Source of the DNA: Candidatus Nealsoniibacteriota bacterium
Lineage (GTDB): Bacteria; Patescibacteriota; Minisyncoccia; Minisyncoccales; MHMH01
Direction: 5' to 3'
DNA: 14,543 nucleotides
Assembly: GCA_016181985.1 (NCBI GenBank)
Contig: JACOYG010000018.1
Coordinates: forward strand, 1 to 14,543
The translations under genes and the position numbers were made by a program. Shown piece by piece: positions 1 through 7,520 of this stretch. Numbering within the stretch: position 1 is the stretch's first letter; every line of letters begins with the position of its first letter. The notes below the pieces were generated by a model, which ran no database searches, was not told where the DNA came from, and saw nothing but the letters and a program-made list of their open reading frames with translations.

Positions 1-1261
1 AACGATCGACCACTTTTGCTGCTGACTGAATATTTGATATTTTTTCATACGCTTTCAGTTTATCACTAAAAGTGTACGGAATGTGCGTGGCCCGTCTAAT
101 ATGATTATCGAATTTGCTGTAAAAAATGCTGCCGTCTTCGAGATTATCAAAAATAACGGAACTCGGGCCGATGACGCAATTTGAGCCGATTAAAACTCCG
201 GGCATTAAAGAGGAATTAATCCCTATGTGAGTATTTTCTCCAACAATCACCCCCATGGAATTTAATCCGGTATTTTTGATATTTCTTCTGTCTAATCTGA
301 CATTGGCGGTAATTGTCCCCGCTCCCGCCCGGCAGTTTTCTCCTAAAATAGAATCGCCGAAATATCCAGAATGGCAATGGCTGTTTTTTTGGAAAATAGA
401 TCTGGCCACCTCGGCTAAGGCGCCAACCATGGCGCCTTCTTCCAGATCGGTATAATCCCTGACAACGGCGTTATTTCCGACAATGCAATTGTCGCCAATA
501 TAGCAAGGACCGTTGATTACCGCTCCCTTAAAAATTTTAACGTTTTCGCCTTTCCGAACCTCGTTTTTTTTCAAATTATTATCGAATAAATATTTGACTA
601 TAGAAAAAAGATGCCAGGGATATTTTAAAAAAGGTGTTTCTTCTTCTGTCTTTTTAAGCATACGAACTCTAACCCTGCTCTCTTTTATGTATAAGGAAAG
701 CGCGTCTTCAAAATCATATTGATGCTTTTTGACTTTTTGATAGATTTTGAAAAATCCCGGCTCCAAAAAATAGACGCCGACTACCCTAATATCGGAAGGC
801 GGTTTCTCCTTCGGCTTCTCGATAATTTCTAATACTCTTTCGCCGCTCATGCGCATCATGCCAAATAATTCGGGAGTTTTTGTTTTTTGACCGATTAAAC
901 TGCTCCTAAAATTTAGCGGGTCTGAATTAGGGATTATTTCTAATATATCAGCTATGTCCACCCTTTCGGCGTTTAAAACTAAAAATGGCCCCTTAATAAG
1001 CTTTTTCGCCTGCCATAAGGCGTCGCCCATACCCAGGGGTTTTGATTGAGTTATATATTTAATCTTTTTATCTCTTAACTCTTTCTCTATGTCCCTACTG
1101 GCACCCTGAACGACTACAATATCCATGATGCCTGACTTTCTAAGGCCGTCTATGGTGTACGAGATTAAAGACCGACCCATTACTCTGATAAGGGACTTGT
1201 GCTTTTGATTCAACGGCCAAAAACGGGATGATTGCCCCGCCGCTAAAATTACAGCTTGCAT
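1..1261 (-). CDS. GlmU-like bifunctional sugar-1-phosphate nucleotidyltransferase (partial, C-terminus off window)
   Basis: Open from ATG at 1261 to the window edge (420 codons, no stop). Residues 1-200 are an NTP-transferase fold: MQAVILAAGQSSRFWPL (1-17) is the nucleotide-binding loop with conserved Lys in HKSL (22), KPLGMGDAL (74-82) and EKP (148-150). Residues about 235-375 are a left-handed beta-helix of hexapeptide repeats containing GDSILGE and AGAGTITAN (312-320), the signature of GlmU and archaeal ST0452-type acetyltransferases. It probably makes an NDP-sugar, perhaps UDP-GlcNAc, in the cytoplasm; substrate cannot be fixed from sequence. The usual LNGD metal-binding Asp reads LNAE (96-99), with D102 nearby. 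It overlaps the preceding yvcK-like gene by 13 bases, suggesting coupled translation at the end of the operon. No Shine-Dalgarno is visible. glmS lies about 10 kb upstream in the window. Confidence 0.85.
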   Translation of the reverse strand, partial: MQAVILAAGQSSRFWPLNQKHKSLIRVMGRSLISYTIDGLRKSGIMDIVVVQGASRDIEKELRDKKIKYITQSKPLGMGDALWQAKKLIKGPFLVLNAERVDIADILEIIPNSDPLNFRSSLIGQKTKTPELFGMMRMSGERVLEIIEKPKEKPPSDIRVVGVYFLEPGFFKIYQKVKKHQYDFEDALSLYIKESRVRVRMLKKTEEETPFLKYPWHLFSIVKYLFDNNLKKNEVRKGENVKIFKGAVINGPCYIGDNCIVGNNAVVRDYTDLEEGAMVGALAEVARSIFQKNSHCHSGYFGDSILGENCRAGAGTITANVRLDRRNIKNTGLNSMGVIVGENTHIGINSSLMPGVLIGSNCVIGPSSVIFDNLEDGSIFYSKFDNHIRRATHIPYTFSDKLKAYEKISNIQSAAKVVDR

Positions 1262-2223
1262 AGACTTAAAATTATTTTTGCCAATTTATCCGGGTCGTGG
1301 ACGACGGGGCCGCGATCGGTTAAAATATCTTGACCGATAAATTTATTTTCATTTAAAATTTCGGAAAATTTTACAAGCTCCAGCAATTCCGGATGATCTT
1401 TTTTATAATTGGCGACTCTTAGGGGGGAGGGCTTGCGTTTGTTAAAAATAACGTGATCAATTTCTTGCCCAAGATATTTTTCCATCTCAAGGGTTAAATC
1501 TAAAACTGAAAAGTTATCGGTTTCGCCGTGTTTTGTCATCAAGTTGCAGACATAAACTTTCTTGGCGCGGCTCTTCCTGATTGCTTCCGAAATTCCCTTT
1601 ACTAATAAAATCTGGGATAAAGAGGAATAAAAATCTCCCGGACCCATAACAATTAAGTCAGCTTCTTGTATCGATTTTAAAGCCGGCGGGTAGGCCTTGG
1701 CTTCCGGCTCCAAAAAAACTTTTTTAATCTTTATGCTTCCATCGTGTTTTGGAATGTCTATGTTGGTTTCTCCTTTGATAATTTGGCCGTTTTCCAGTTG
1801 AGCGCAAAGCTGGGCATTATCCAAGGTAACCGGCAAAACCTCCCGATTATTCGGGATACTTAAATCCTCTTTCAATTCTTCCCGACGCTCTTCCGCGCCA
1901 AAAGAAGAAGCAATGTTTGTACAATAGGCATTTGCTAAAACAGTGCCGTTTTCAAAGCGGCTGGCAAAGAGCTCTTTTTTCTCTTTGGGAGCGTCCGATA
2001 ATGCCAAAGCCGCTCTCCTGATATCGCCAAAAGCCACGTTTGTTTTGAACAATTCCCTCTCTTTCCCGGCGAAGCCACCGGAATCCAGCATAGCCGAAAT
2101 AGCCGATATTTTTACCGGATATTTTTTAAGCCCTTCCAATACGGCCTTGGGCATGGCATTTCCCCCTCCCAAACAAACAACCCTTCGATTTTGCTCGGGA
2201 CAAGTATGAGGTGTTTGTTCCAT
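1249..2223 (-). CDS. YvcK/CofD-like protein (gluconeogenesis factor family)
   Basis: A 324-residue protein with the motifs of the YvcK branch of the CofD/YvcK family: VVCLGGGNA (15-23, the glycine-rich nucleotide loop, normally GGGTG), LDSGGFAGKER (46-56, normally TDSGGSSG), FGDIR (65-69), a central ADLIVMGPGDFYSS and YVCNLMTKHGETDNFSVLD. Bacillus and Mycobacterium YvcK bind UDP-sugars and affect carbon flow into cell-wall precursors; the true CofD enzyme makes coenzyme F420, and no F420 genes are seen here, so the YvcK role is preferred. The first 13 residues are divergent and the start could be slightly downstream. It begins 8 bases after the oxidoreductase beta stop without a Shine-Dalgarno and overlaps the GlmU-like gene, so it sits inside one transcription unit. 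GGGNA instead of GGGTG is a minor deviation in the loop. Confidence 0.85.
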   Translation of the reverse strand: MEQTPHTCPEQNRRVVCLGGGNAMPKAVLEGLKKYPVKISAISAMLDSGGFAGKERELFKTNVAFGDIRRAALALSDAPKEKKELFASRFENGTVLANAYCTNIASSFGAEERREELKEDLSIPNNREVLPVTLDNAQLCAQLENGQIIKGETNIDIPKHDGSIKIKKVFLEPEAKAYPPALKSIQEADLIVMGPGDFYSSLSQILLVKGISEAIRKSRAKKVYVCNLMTKHGETDNFSVLDLTLEMEKYLGQEIDHVIFNKRKPSPLRVANYKKDHPELLELVKFSEILNENKFIGQDILTDRGPVVHDPDKLAKIILSLCKL

Positions 2224-2231
2224 TCTGTTGG

Positions 2232-3104
2232 CTATTTAAATTCTCTGGTTATACTATCCCAGTTTGGCTTTCTGTCAACCGTGTGCCAGGGCTGTTTTAG
2301 TTGGGGCCACTGAGATTCAAATGTTGGGCGTTGGGTTTCGTAAAAAATACCGATAGGCACTTTGGTATCTTTTTCATAAGAATAATCCCATTCCCTCGCC
2401 TTTTCTATGGCCTGATTGAAATTACTGATATCGTGAGTTTCATCTAACTTATAAGCATTCTTGCTTAAATAGGGAACCGAATGTTTGTGGTAAACAATGC
2501 ATGGCTGGAGAATATCGATATAGGAAAAACCTTTGTGAAGTATCGCTTTTTTCATAATTTCTTTTAGATGCGGCGCCTGTAAAGCATAACCTCTAGCCAC
2601 AAAGGTGGCGCCCAATTCTAAAGCCAAAAGAACGGAATTAATCGGCTTTTCTCCCTGGCCCAACGGAGTGGAACCGTCAATAAAGCCTTTTTCCGTTATG
2701 GCATTCGCTTGCCCCGTTGTTAGAGCAAAAACCTGATTAATGTGAACCATCATTGTTATATCCATATTATAACGGCAAGCGTGAACGAAATGAGAAACGC
2801 CCTCGTCAAAAGTGTCGCCATCGCCACCGAACCCGATGACAGTTAAATCGGGGTTGCCGAGCTTTGTCCCGAAACAAACCGGCAAGACTCTGCCATGAAG
2901 CCCGTTGAAGCCGTTCAGGTTTAGGTAATCATAAATTTTCCCATGACAGCCTATGCCTGCTACGAGAGCGGTATCTTTAGCGCTTACTTTTCCTTCGTTG
3001 ACCAATTCGGCAATCGCCTCTTTAACCGAGTTTAAAATACCGAAGTTGGGGCATCCGGGACACCACGTATTTATTTGAGTTGTGCCAAGGTCTTTTGATT
3101 CCAT
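2232..3104 (-). CDS. 2-oxoacid:ferredoxin oxidoreductase, beta subunit (TPP-binding)
   Basis: A 290-residue beta subunit of the pyruvate/2-oxoglutarate ferredoxin oxidoreductase family, which oxidatively decarboxylates a 2-oxoacid to acyl-CoA and reduces ferredoxin. WCPGC (14-18), GIGCHGK (50-56) and QPC (200-202) give four cysteines (15, 18, 53, 202) at the positions that hold the [4Fe-4S] cluster. GFGGDGDTF (91-99) is the Mg-TPP motif, followed by the TTGQ stretch (129-132). The usual (D/N)N before the TPP-side loop reads HINQVFALTTGQ. There is no separate 8Fe ferredoxin domain, so electrons must leave through this single cluster. It starts one base after the alpha stop (TAA-A-ATG), typical of tight translational coupling. 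Substrate is not determined; pyruvate is the likeliest in a fermentative cell. Confidence 0.92.
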   Translation of the reverse strand: MESKDLGTTQINTWCPGCPNFGILNSVKEAIAELVNEGKVSAKDTALVAGIGCHGKIYDYLNLNGFNGLHGRVLPVCFGTKLGNPDLTVIGFGGDGDTFDEGVSHFVHACRYNMDITMMVHINQVFALTTGQANAITEKGFIDGSTPLGQGEKPINSVLLALELGATFVARGYALQAPHLKEIMKKAILHKGFSYIDILQPCIVYHKHSVPYLSKNAYKLDETHDISNFNQAIEKAREWDYSYEKDTKVPIGIFYETQRPTFESQWPQLKQPWHTVDRKPNWDSITREFK

Positions 3105-3105
3105 T

Positions 3106-4707
3106 TTACTTCTTTAATTCTTTAATTAAATATGCCGGCGTGAAAGGCCTGCCGTCGTATTTTAAAATCTTATTCTTAATTTCAATGCCGATTTTTTCTT
3201 TAATGACATCGGCCAAAGCCCCGGTAGCTGAATTCTCCACTAAAATAACTTTTTTTGATTTTTTAATTTCTTTGGCTACGGCTTCTGAAGGAAACGGCTC
3301 TAAATAGGAAACCTGCAAGAATCTGAAATTTTTAAGCTGAGGCAACGCATCAAGTATTGCTCCCTTGGTTGAGCCGTGGCTAACGAGCAAATTGCTCCCT
3401 TTGCCGTATACTGAAACCGGATTCAATTTACTAATCTCTTTTTTTAGATAAGCTGATTTCTTGAATCTTTTGTCCTGCATTTTTATCGTTGTGGCGGCAT
3501 CTTCGATTGTATGGCCGTATTCGTCATGCTCGTAACTATTTGCCCTGACAATCGGCCCTTGGCCGGGAACGGCCGCAGGAGAAACGCCGTTTACGGTTAT
3601 TTTATATGACTTATAATCTTCGGGCGGATTTTCCAGTATAAAACGGCCGGCGGGCAATGGAGATTTTTTTATTTCATCAAGCGTATAATCGCTTTCCGCC
3701 AAATGCTTATCTGATAATAGAATAACGGGAATTCTGTATTTACCGGCCAGATAAAAAGCTTCTTGAGTTCTAGTTATCGCTTCCTGCGCGTCGCCGGGCG
3801 TTAAAACCACCCGCGGAAATTCTCCGTGGCCGGCATTAATGGCAAACTTCAAATCTCCCTGCGCGGTGTGAGTGGCCAATCCCGTAGAAGGCGCGCCCCT
3901 TTGGCTAGAATAAACTACCAAAGGAAGCTCGGCCATTCCGGCCAAGCTAAAAGCCTCGGTCATTAAAGCAAAACCGCCGCCGGAAGTTCCGATCATTGTC
4001 TTAGCTCCGGCAAAAGAAGCGCCAAGAGCCGCATTAATTACGGCGATTTCGTTTTCCGGCTGAAAAACCAAAATATTATTTTCAATTTGTCTTTTAGCTA
4101 AAAAATGCAATAAGGGGGTAGCCGGCGTCATGGGATAGGCAAGATAAATATCCAAACCGGCGGCTATCGCTCCGATGCCCATACCTTCGGTGCCGGAAAT
4201 AAAGCGCTTGGCGGTTAATTTTTTAAGTTTTTCTTTTTCCGATCCTAATTGATAGCCCTCTTGAATGGATTTTTTTACCATATCGGCATTTTTGCCGAAT
4301 GTCTTTTCCGCCGCCGCAAAAAGAATATTCAAATCCACTCCAAAGTGCTTAAAAAGCAGACCAATTAAAACATTATTGGCCAAAATTTTAGGACCCTGCA
4401 ATTTTTGAATAATCGGTTCCGTATCCTTGTTTCCGAAAATAAGGCCTCCTTTGTTTAAATCTTTCTTGTGAGTATCAATGGTTTTTTGGTCCAATGCCAG
4501 AATAAAGTCGTACTTGAGCTCGTGAGAATAAACCGGCTTGTCGGAAATTTTAAGAATATTAAAATTATGCCCCCCCCTGATTAAAGAAGGGTAATCTCTG
4601 TAGTTAAAAACATAATATCCCCATTCGGTAAATATTTTTCCGATAAAATGGGAGGTAACGGCGGAACCCATCCCCGCCTCGCCCCCGATAAGAATTGTCT
4701 TTTCCAT
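3106..4707 (-). CDS. 2-oxoacid:ferredoxin oxidoreductase, gamma-alpha fused subunit
   Basis: A 533-residue fusion. Residues 1-160 are the gamma domain (GGEAGMGS at 8-15 and YPSLIRGGHN at 39-48). Residues 170-335 are the pyrimidine-binding alpha domain with YPMTPATP (191-198), TSGGGFALMTEAFSLAGMAELPLVV (241 onward) and SQRGAPSTGL...QGDL (268-285). The rest is the transketolase C-terminal-like domain with SHGSTKGA. This arrangement is that of KorA-type enzymes in many anaerobes and patescibacteria. With the following beta subunit it makes a complete two-gene enzyme. A -10-like TATAAA lies just upstream (4721-4726), so the leader would be only a few bases; there is no Shine-Dalgarno. Length is normal and no key motif is missing. 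The substrate is open; pyruvate is the default guess. Confidence 0.93.
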   Translation of the reverse strand: MEKTILIGGEAGMGSAVTSHFIGKIFTEWGYYVFNYRDYPSLIRGGHNFNILKISDKPVYSHELKYDFILALDQKTIDTHKKDLNKGGLIFGNKDTEPIIQKLQGPKILANNVLIGLLFKHFGVDLNILFAAAEKTFGKNADMVKKSIQEGYQLGSEKEKLKKLTAKRFISGTEGMGIGAIAAGLDIYLAYPMTPATPLLHFLAKRQIENNILVFQPENEIAVINAALGASFAGAKTMIGTSGGGFALMTEAFSLAGMAELPLVVYSSQRGAPSTGLATHTAQGDLKFAINAGHGEFPRVVLTPGDAQEAITRTQEAFYLAGKYRIPVILLSDKHLAESDYTLDEIKKSPLPAGRFILENPPEDYKSYKITVNGVSPAAVPGQGPIVRANSYEHDEYGHTIEDAATTIKMQDKRFKKSAYLKKEISKLNPVSVYGKGSNLLVSHGSTKGAILDALPQLKNFRFLQVSYLEPFPSEAVAKEIKKSKKVILVENSATGALADVIKEKIGIEIKNKILKYDGRPFTPAYLIKELKK

Positions 4708-4720
4708 ATTATATCTGATT

Positions 4721-4756
4721 TTTATACTATCATATTACCGCTTTTTCTTCAAAATA
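4721..4756 (-). promoter_or_regulatory. Possible promoter of the oxidoreductase-yvcK operon
   Basis: On the minus strand TATAAA (4721-4726) lies 13 bases before the alpha ATG. A TTGAAG at about 4747-4752 is 20 bases further up, which is longer than usual, so the -35 is doubtful. It would overlap the U-tract of the preceding terminator. A second TATAAT abuts the ATG itself and is too close to serve this start. Weak evidence. Confidence 0.3.
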
Positions 4757-4778
4757 AAAATCAAGCCCCATGGCTTGA
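4751..4778 (-). terminator. Rho-independent terminator after the 79-residue coiled-coil gene
   Basis: A perfect 7-bp stem, TCAAGCC (4761-4767) with GGCTTGA (4772-4778) and a 4-base loop, is followed on the minus strand by TTTTTATTTT (4760-4751). It lies 30 bases after the stop of the small coiled-coil gene and separates it from the oxidoreductase operon. Confidence 0.8.
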
Positions 4779-4808
4779 AAATTTAAAATGCAATCACAAA
4801 GTAATTAA

Positions 4809-5048
4809 CTACTTTACGGCCAGTAAATCCTTCAACTCCCTTACTTCCGTTTCTAACTTTTCTATCCTTTGACGATGGTCGGCAATAAATAATTTTTCAA
4901 TTGTTTCCAGGCGATCATCAATTTTATTTAATCGCCCGTCTACTTTATCAAAACGCAAATTTACTTTATCAAAACGTAAATCCGTGCCATCGAATCCTTT
5001 TTGAACCATCCTAGCTAAATCATCAATTGTAATATTTTTCTTTGTCAT
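4809..5048 (-). CDS. Small coiled-coil protein with heptad repeats
   Basis: A 79-residue, highly charged protein with no signal peptide or membrane segment. After MTKKNITIDDLARMVQKGFDG it runs in exact 7-residue steps (LRFDKVN, LRFDKVD, GRLNKID, DRLETIE), then IEKLETEVRELKDLL, so almost all of it should form a coiled coil. Two of the heptads come from a 21-bp tandem duplication (4941-4982). Proteins of this kind are frequent in patescibacterial genomes; function is not known. It has its own consensus promoter and terminator, so it is a separate unit between the ATP synthase and the oxidoreductase operon. The promoter places the transcription start at or next to the ATG, implying a leaderless mRNA. 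It resembles the coiled-coil protein at 13774-14067 in kind but not clearly in sequence. Confidence 0.8.
   Translation of the reverse strand: MTKKNITIDDLARMVQKGFDGTDLRFDKVNLRFDKVDGRLNKIDDRLETIEKLFIADHRQRIEKLETEVRELKDLLAVK
4941..4982 (-). repeat. 21-bp tandem duplication inside the coiled-coil gene
   Basis: Two consecutive 21-base units (4941-4961 and 4962-4982) differ at only two positions. Each encodes one heptad (LRFDKVN / LRFDKVD), showing that the coiled coil grew by duplication of whole heptads without shifting frame. Confidence 0.85.
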
Positions 5049-5055
5049 CTATTTT

Positions 5056-5085
5056 ATTATATCTCAACGTAAAAATCCCTGTCAA
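5056..5085 (-). promoter_or_regulatory. Consensus sigma-70 promoter of the coiled-coil gene, with palindromic -35 region
   Basis: On the minus strand TTGACA (5085-5080), an 18-base spacer and TATAAT (5061-5056) match both consensus boxes exactly. Only 7 bases separate TATAAT from the ATG at 5048, so transcription should begin at or next to the start codon (leaderless). The -35 box is half of a 14-bp perfect palindrome, TGTCAAATTTGACA (5080-5093), a possible operator. Confidence 0.85.
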
Positions 5086-5102
5086 ATTTGACAAACATAT
5101 AT

Positions 5103-5345
5103 CTATAAATTCACTAAGACGGTTACTTTTTTTGGGCTGACTTCCAGGACGCCGCCGCTGATTGGAAAATTAAGGTCTTCCTTTTTTTGAGTTTTGATTA
5201 AAATTTTACCCTTAGACAAGGGGGTAATCAAAGGAATGTGATTTTTCAAAATCGTTAACTCGCCCTCTGCTCCGGGTAGAGTTAAAGATTGAGCTTCGCC
5301 GTCAAAAATATTTTTATCTAAAGCGCTGATGGAAAGTGGGAACAT
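5103..5345 (-). CDS. atpC: F1Fo ATP synthase epsilon subunit, beta-sandwich domain only
   Basis: An 80-residue subunit starting MFPLSISALDKNIFDGEA and continuing LTLPGAEGELTILKNHIPLITPL, the conserved epsilon N-terminal beta-sandwich that binds gamma and the c-ring. It ends after VTVLVNL, so the C-terminal helical hairpin (about 45-50 residues), which in many bacteria inhibits ATP hydrolysis, is absent. The open frame extends upstream to 5438, but those 31 extra residues are encoded by the hairpin at 5354-5436 and resemble no epsilon sequence, so ATG 5345 is chosen. No Shine-Dalgarno is seen. Last gene of the atp operon; no clear terminator follows. Confidence 0.85.
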   Translation of the reverse strand: MFPLSISALDKNIFDGEAQSLTLPGAEGELTILKNHIPLITPLSKGKILIKTQKKEDLNFPISGGVLEVSPKKVTVLVNL

Positions 5346-5353
5346 AAGTATAA

Positions 5354-5436
5354 GCGAGAGAATGCCATATTTTCTGAGGCGCGTAGGGCCCCGCCAAGGC
5401 GGGGTAAAGCGCGAAGAAAAGATGGCGTTCTCGAGC
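5354..5436 (-). repeat. 83-bp imperfect palindrome (long hairpin) between atpD and atpC
   Basis: The outer arms (5354-5375 and 5415-5436) pair over most of their length, sharing GAGAA.GCCAT and TTTTCT. GCGC pairs next, and the tip is a perfect 7-bp stem CCCCGCC (5389-5395) with GGCGGGG (5398-5404). It fills nearly the whole gap between the beta stop (5441) and the epsilon start (5345). It is more GC-rich than its surroundings, has no U-tract, and looks like a palindromic insertion element or a translation/processing hairpin. Confidence 0.85.
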
Positions 5437-5440
5437 AATT

Positions 5441-6823
5441 TTATATCACTTCGTTAATGGATCCCTTCATGTAAAAATCCTGCTCGGACTTGCCGTCGTG
5501 CTTTCCTTCGAGAATTTCCTTGAATTCCAGAACGGTTTTCTTTTGAGAAACGTATTTACCGGCAGTTCCGGTGAAAACCTCGGCAACGGCAAAAGGCTGT
5601 GATAAAAACTTTTGAATTTTCCTGGCCCTAGCCACGGTCAGTTTATCCTCCTCGGATAATTCTTCCATGCCCAAGATAGCGATAATATCCTGCAACTCCT
5701 TGTACCTCTGTAAAACTTTTTGAACTTCCCTAGCTACCTCATAATGCTCTTTGCCGACAATTCTCGGATCAAGCGCTGTTGAACTTGAATTCAAGGGGTC
5801 AACCGCCGGGTAAATTCCCAACTCTGAAAGCTCGCGGGAAAGCACAATAGTTGAATCAAGGTGAGCAAAAGTGGCTACTGGAGCAGGATCGGTGATGTCA
5901 TCGGCCGGAACGAAAATGGCCTGCACGGAAGTGATGGAACCCTGCTTGGTTGAGGTAATCCTTTCTTGAAGCTCGCCCATCTCCGTGCTAAGAGTTGGCT
6001 GATAGCCCACAGCCGAAGGCATTCTGCCTAAAAGCACGGACACTTCAGAACCAGCCTGAGTAAATCTGAAAATATTATCTATAAACAATAACGTATCCTT
6101 GCCTTTTTCGTCGCGAAAATATTCCGCCATGCTCAAAGCGGAAAGAGCGACTCTCAATCTCGCTCCCGGAACTTCGTTCATCTGGCCGAAAACCAAAGCG
6201 GTTTTTTCTAACACTCCGGTTTTTTTCATTTCAGAATAAAGGTCGTTCCCCTCTCTGGTTCTTTCTCCGACTCCGGCAAAAACCGAATAGCCTCCGTGCT
6301 CAACCGCGGTATTATGAATAAGCTCCTGAAGAAGTACGGTTTTGCCGACTCCGGCCCCGCCAAAAAGCCCGACTTTGCCTCCTTTAATAAAGGGACAAAT
6401 CAAATCAATTACCTTGATGCCGGTTTCAAAAATTTCTATTTTTGAAGATTGCTTGTCAAAACTCGGCGGCTTGCGATGTATGGGGTAAAATTTCGGTGAT
6501 TCAGTTTTTAATTCTCCCATTTCATCAATGGGCTGACCCAAAAGATTAAACATTCTGCCTAAAACCTCCTCGCCCACCGGCACCATCAAAGAGGAGCCCC
6601 TATCAATAACCTCCGCGCCTCTCTTTAATCCGTCGGTAGCGTCCAGGGCTATTGCCCTCACCTGATGGCCGCCGAGATGCTGAGCCGCTTCAAGAACCAA
6701 AACGCTGCCGTCCGGTTTTTTTATTTCCAGGGCATTATAAATTTCGGGAAGCTTATCGGTGAATTCAACGTCTACCACCGGACCTATGATTTGAACTATT
6801 ATTCCTTTGTTTATTTTTTCCAT
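5441..6823 (-). CDS. atpD: F1Fo ATP synthase beta subunit (catalytic)
   Basis: A 460-residue catalytic F1 subunit, full length for the family. The N-terminal barrel (IIVQIIGPVVDVEF), Walker A GGAGVGKT (155-162), the catalytic-Glu loop GERTREGNDLY (186-196), the Walker B strand DTLLFIDNIFRFTQAGSEVS, LGRMPSAVGYQPTL and an EELSEED version of the DELSEED lever are all present. It converts ADP and phosphate to ATP at the alpha/beta interfaces on the cytoplasmic side. It begins 4 bases after the gamma stop without a Shine-Dalgarno, suggesting coupling to gamma translation. Nothing in beta itself looks decayed. Confidence 0.97.
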   Translation of the reverse strand: MEKINKGIIVQIIGPVVDVEFTDKLPEIYNALEIKKPDGSVLVLEAAQHLGGHQVRAIALDATDGLKRGAEVIDRGSSLMVPVGEEVLGRMFNLLGQPIDEMGELKTESPKFYPIHRKPPSFDKQSSKIEIFETGIKVIDLICPFIKGGKVGLFGGAGVGKTVLLQELIHNTAVEHGGYSVFAGVGERTREGNDLYSEMKKTGVLEKTALVFGQMNEVPGARLRVALSALSMAEYFRDEKGKDTLLFIDNIFRFTQAGSEVSVLLGRMPSAVGYQPTLSTEMGELQERITSTKQGSITSVQAIFVPADDITDPAPVATFAHLDSTIVLSRELSELGIYPAVDPLNSSSTALDPRIVGKEHYEVAREVQKVLQRYKELQDIIAILGMEELSEEDKLTVARARKIQKFLSQPFAVAEVFTGTAGKYVSQKKTVLEFKEILEGKHDGKSEQDFYMKGSINEVI

Positions 6824-6827
6824 AATA

Positions 6828-7520
6828 TTATTGCAAAGCTTCGCTGCCGGCCGTTATTTCGGAAATTTCTTTGGTAATTGCCGACTGGCGCGCTTTGTTA
6901 AAATAAAGGGTTAATTCTTCTATTAAATTTTGGGCAGAATCTGAAGCGTTTCTCATGGCTACCATGCGGGCGGAATGCTCGGAAGCATTAGACTCTAAAA
7001 TCATATGATAAATTTGAATGCGAAACAAATCCGGCAGCAGATTATTCAAAACTGATTCGGAAGACGGCTCATAAAGGTATTCGTAGTTATAAAGAAATCT
7101 GGCGTCTGTTTCTTTTTTCTCTTTTCTTAGATCGGCGTATCTGCCGCGTTCCGGCAATATTCCGGCTACGATTTCCTTTATGCTTTCAATATTGATGGGT
7201 AAAATCTGGCGCACGACCGCTTCCTGTTTTAATGTGGATAAAAAATTAGTGTAAACCGCCGTTATTGAATCGTATTTTTGCTCCCGGTACCATTTTATCA
7301 GCGAATCGGCGATGGGCAAGATTTCTTCAATTTTAATACTATCGCCAAATCCGGTGAATTCAGCCGTAACGTTGAGCTTTCTCCAGAGAAAAAAATCTCT
7401 TGCCCTTTTGCCGACGGCGATAACGTCGGCTTTCTGATCATCCAGAAATTTTTGAGCTTTCTTTAAAACGTTGGAATTAAATCCGCCGCACAATCCCTTA
7501 TCGCTCGTGATGAGAAGCAA
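6828..7520 (-). CDS. atpG: F1Fo ATP synthase gamma subunit, N-terminus missing
   Basis: A 230-codon frame whose first recognisable residues are LLITSDKGLCGGFNSN, normally reached only after about 70-75 residues of gamma. From there it is intact: the central Rossmann-like domain, then the C-terminal helix MVAMRNASDSAQNLIEELTLYFNKARQSAITKEI. The N-terminal helix, normally IKRRIKSV..TQKITKAM-like, which forms half of the rotor coiled coil inside the alpha-beta ring, is absent. The only available start is TTG at 7520; the frame is closed by TGA 15 bases further upstream. The 58-base overlap with the atpA frame is far longer than any other junction in the operon. The simplest reading is a deletion of a little over 200 bases fusing the end of atpA to the middle of atpG, in the genome or in the assembly. 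As it stands gamma should not work as a normal rotor. Confidence 0.88.
   Translation of the reverse strand: MLLITSDKGLCGGFNSNVLKKAQKFLDDQKADVIAVGKRARDFFLWRKLNVTAEFTGFGDSIKIEEILPIADSLIKWYREQKYDSITAVYTNFLSTLKQEAVVRQILPINIESIKEIVAGILPERGRYADLRKEKKETDARFLYNYEYLYEPSSESVLNNLLPDLFRIQIYHMILESNASEHSARMVAMRNASDSAQNLIEELTLYFNKARQSAITKEISEITAGSEALQ

Noticed and set aside
1249..2223. CofD (F420 biosynthesis) as the function of the YvcK/CofD-family protein
   Set aside because: The motifs fit the YvcK branch and no F420-pathway neighbour is present.
5346..5438. 31-residue N-terminal extension of AtpC as real protein sequence
   Set aside because: It is encoded by the palindromic element and matches nothing in epsilon subunits; ATG 5345 gives a normal start.
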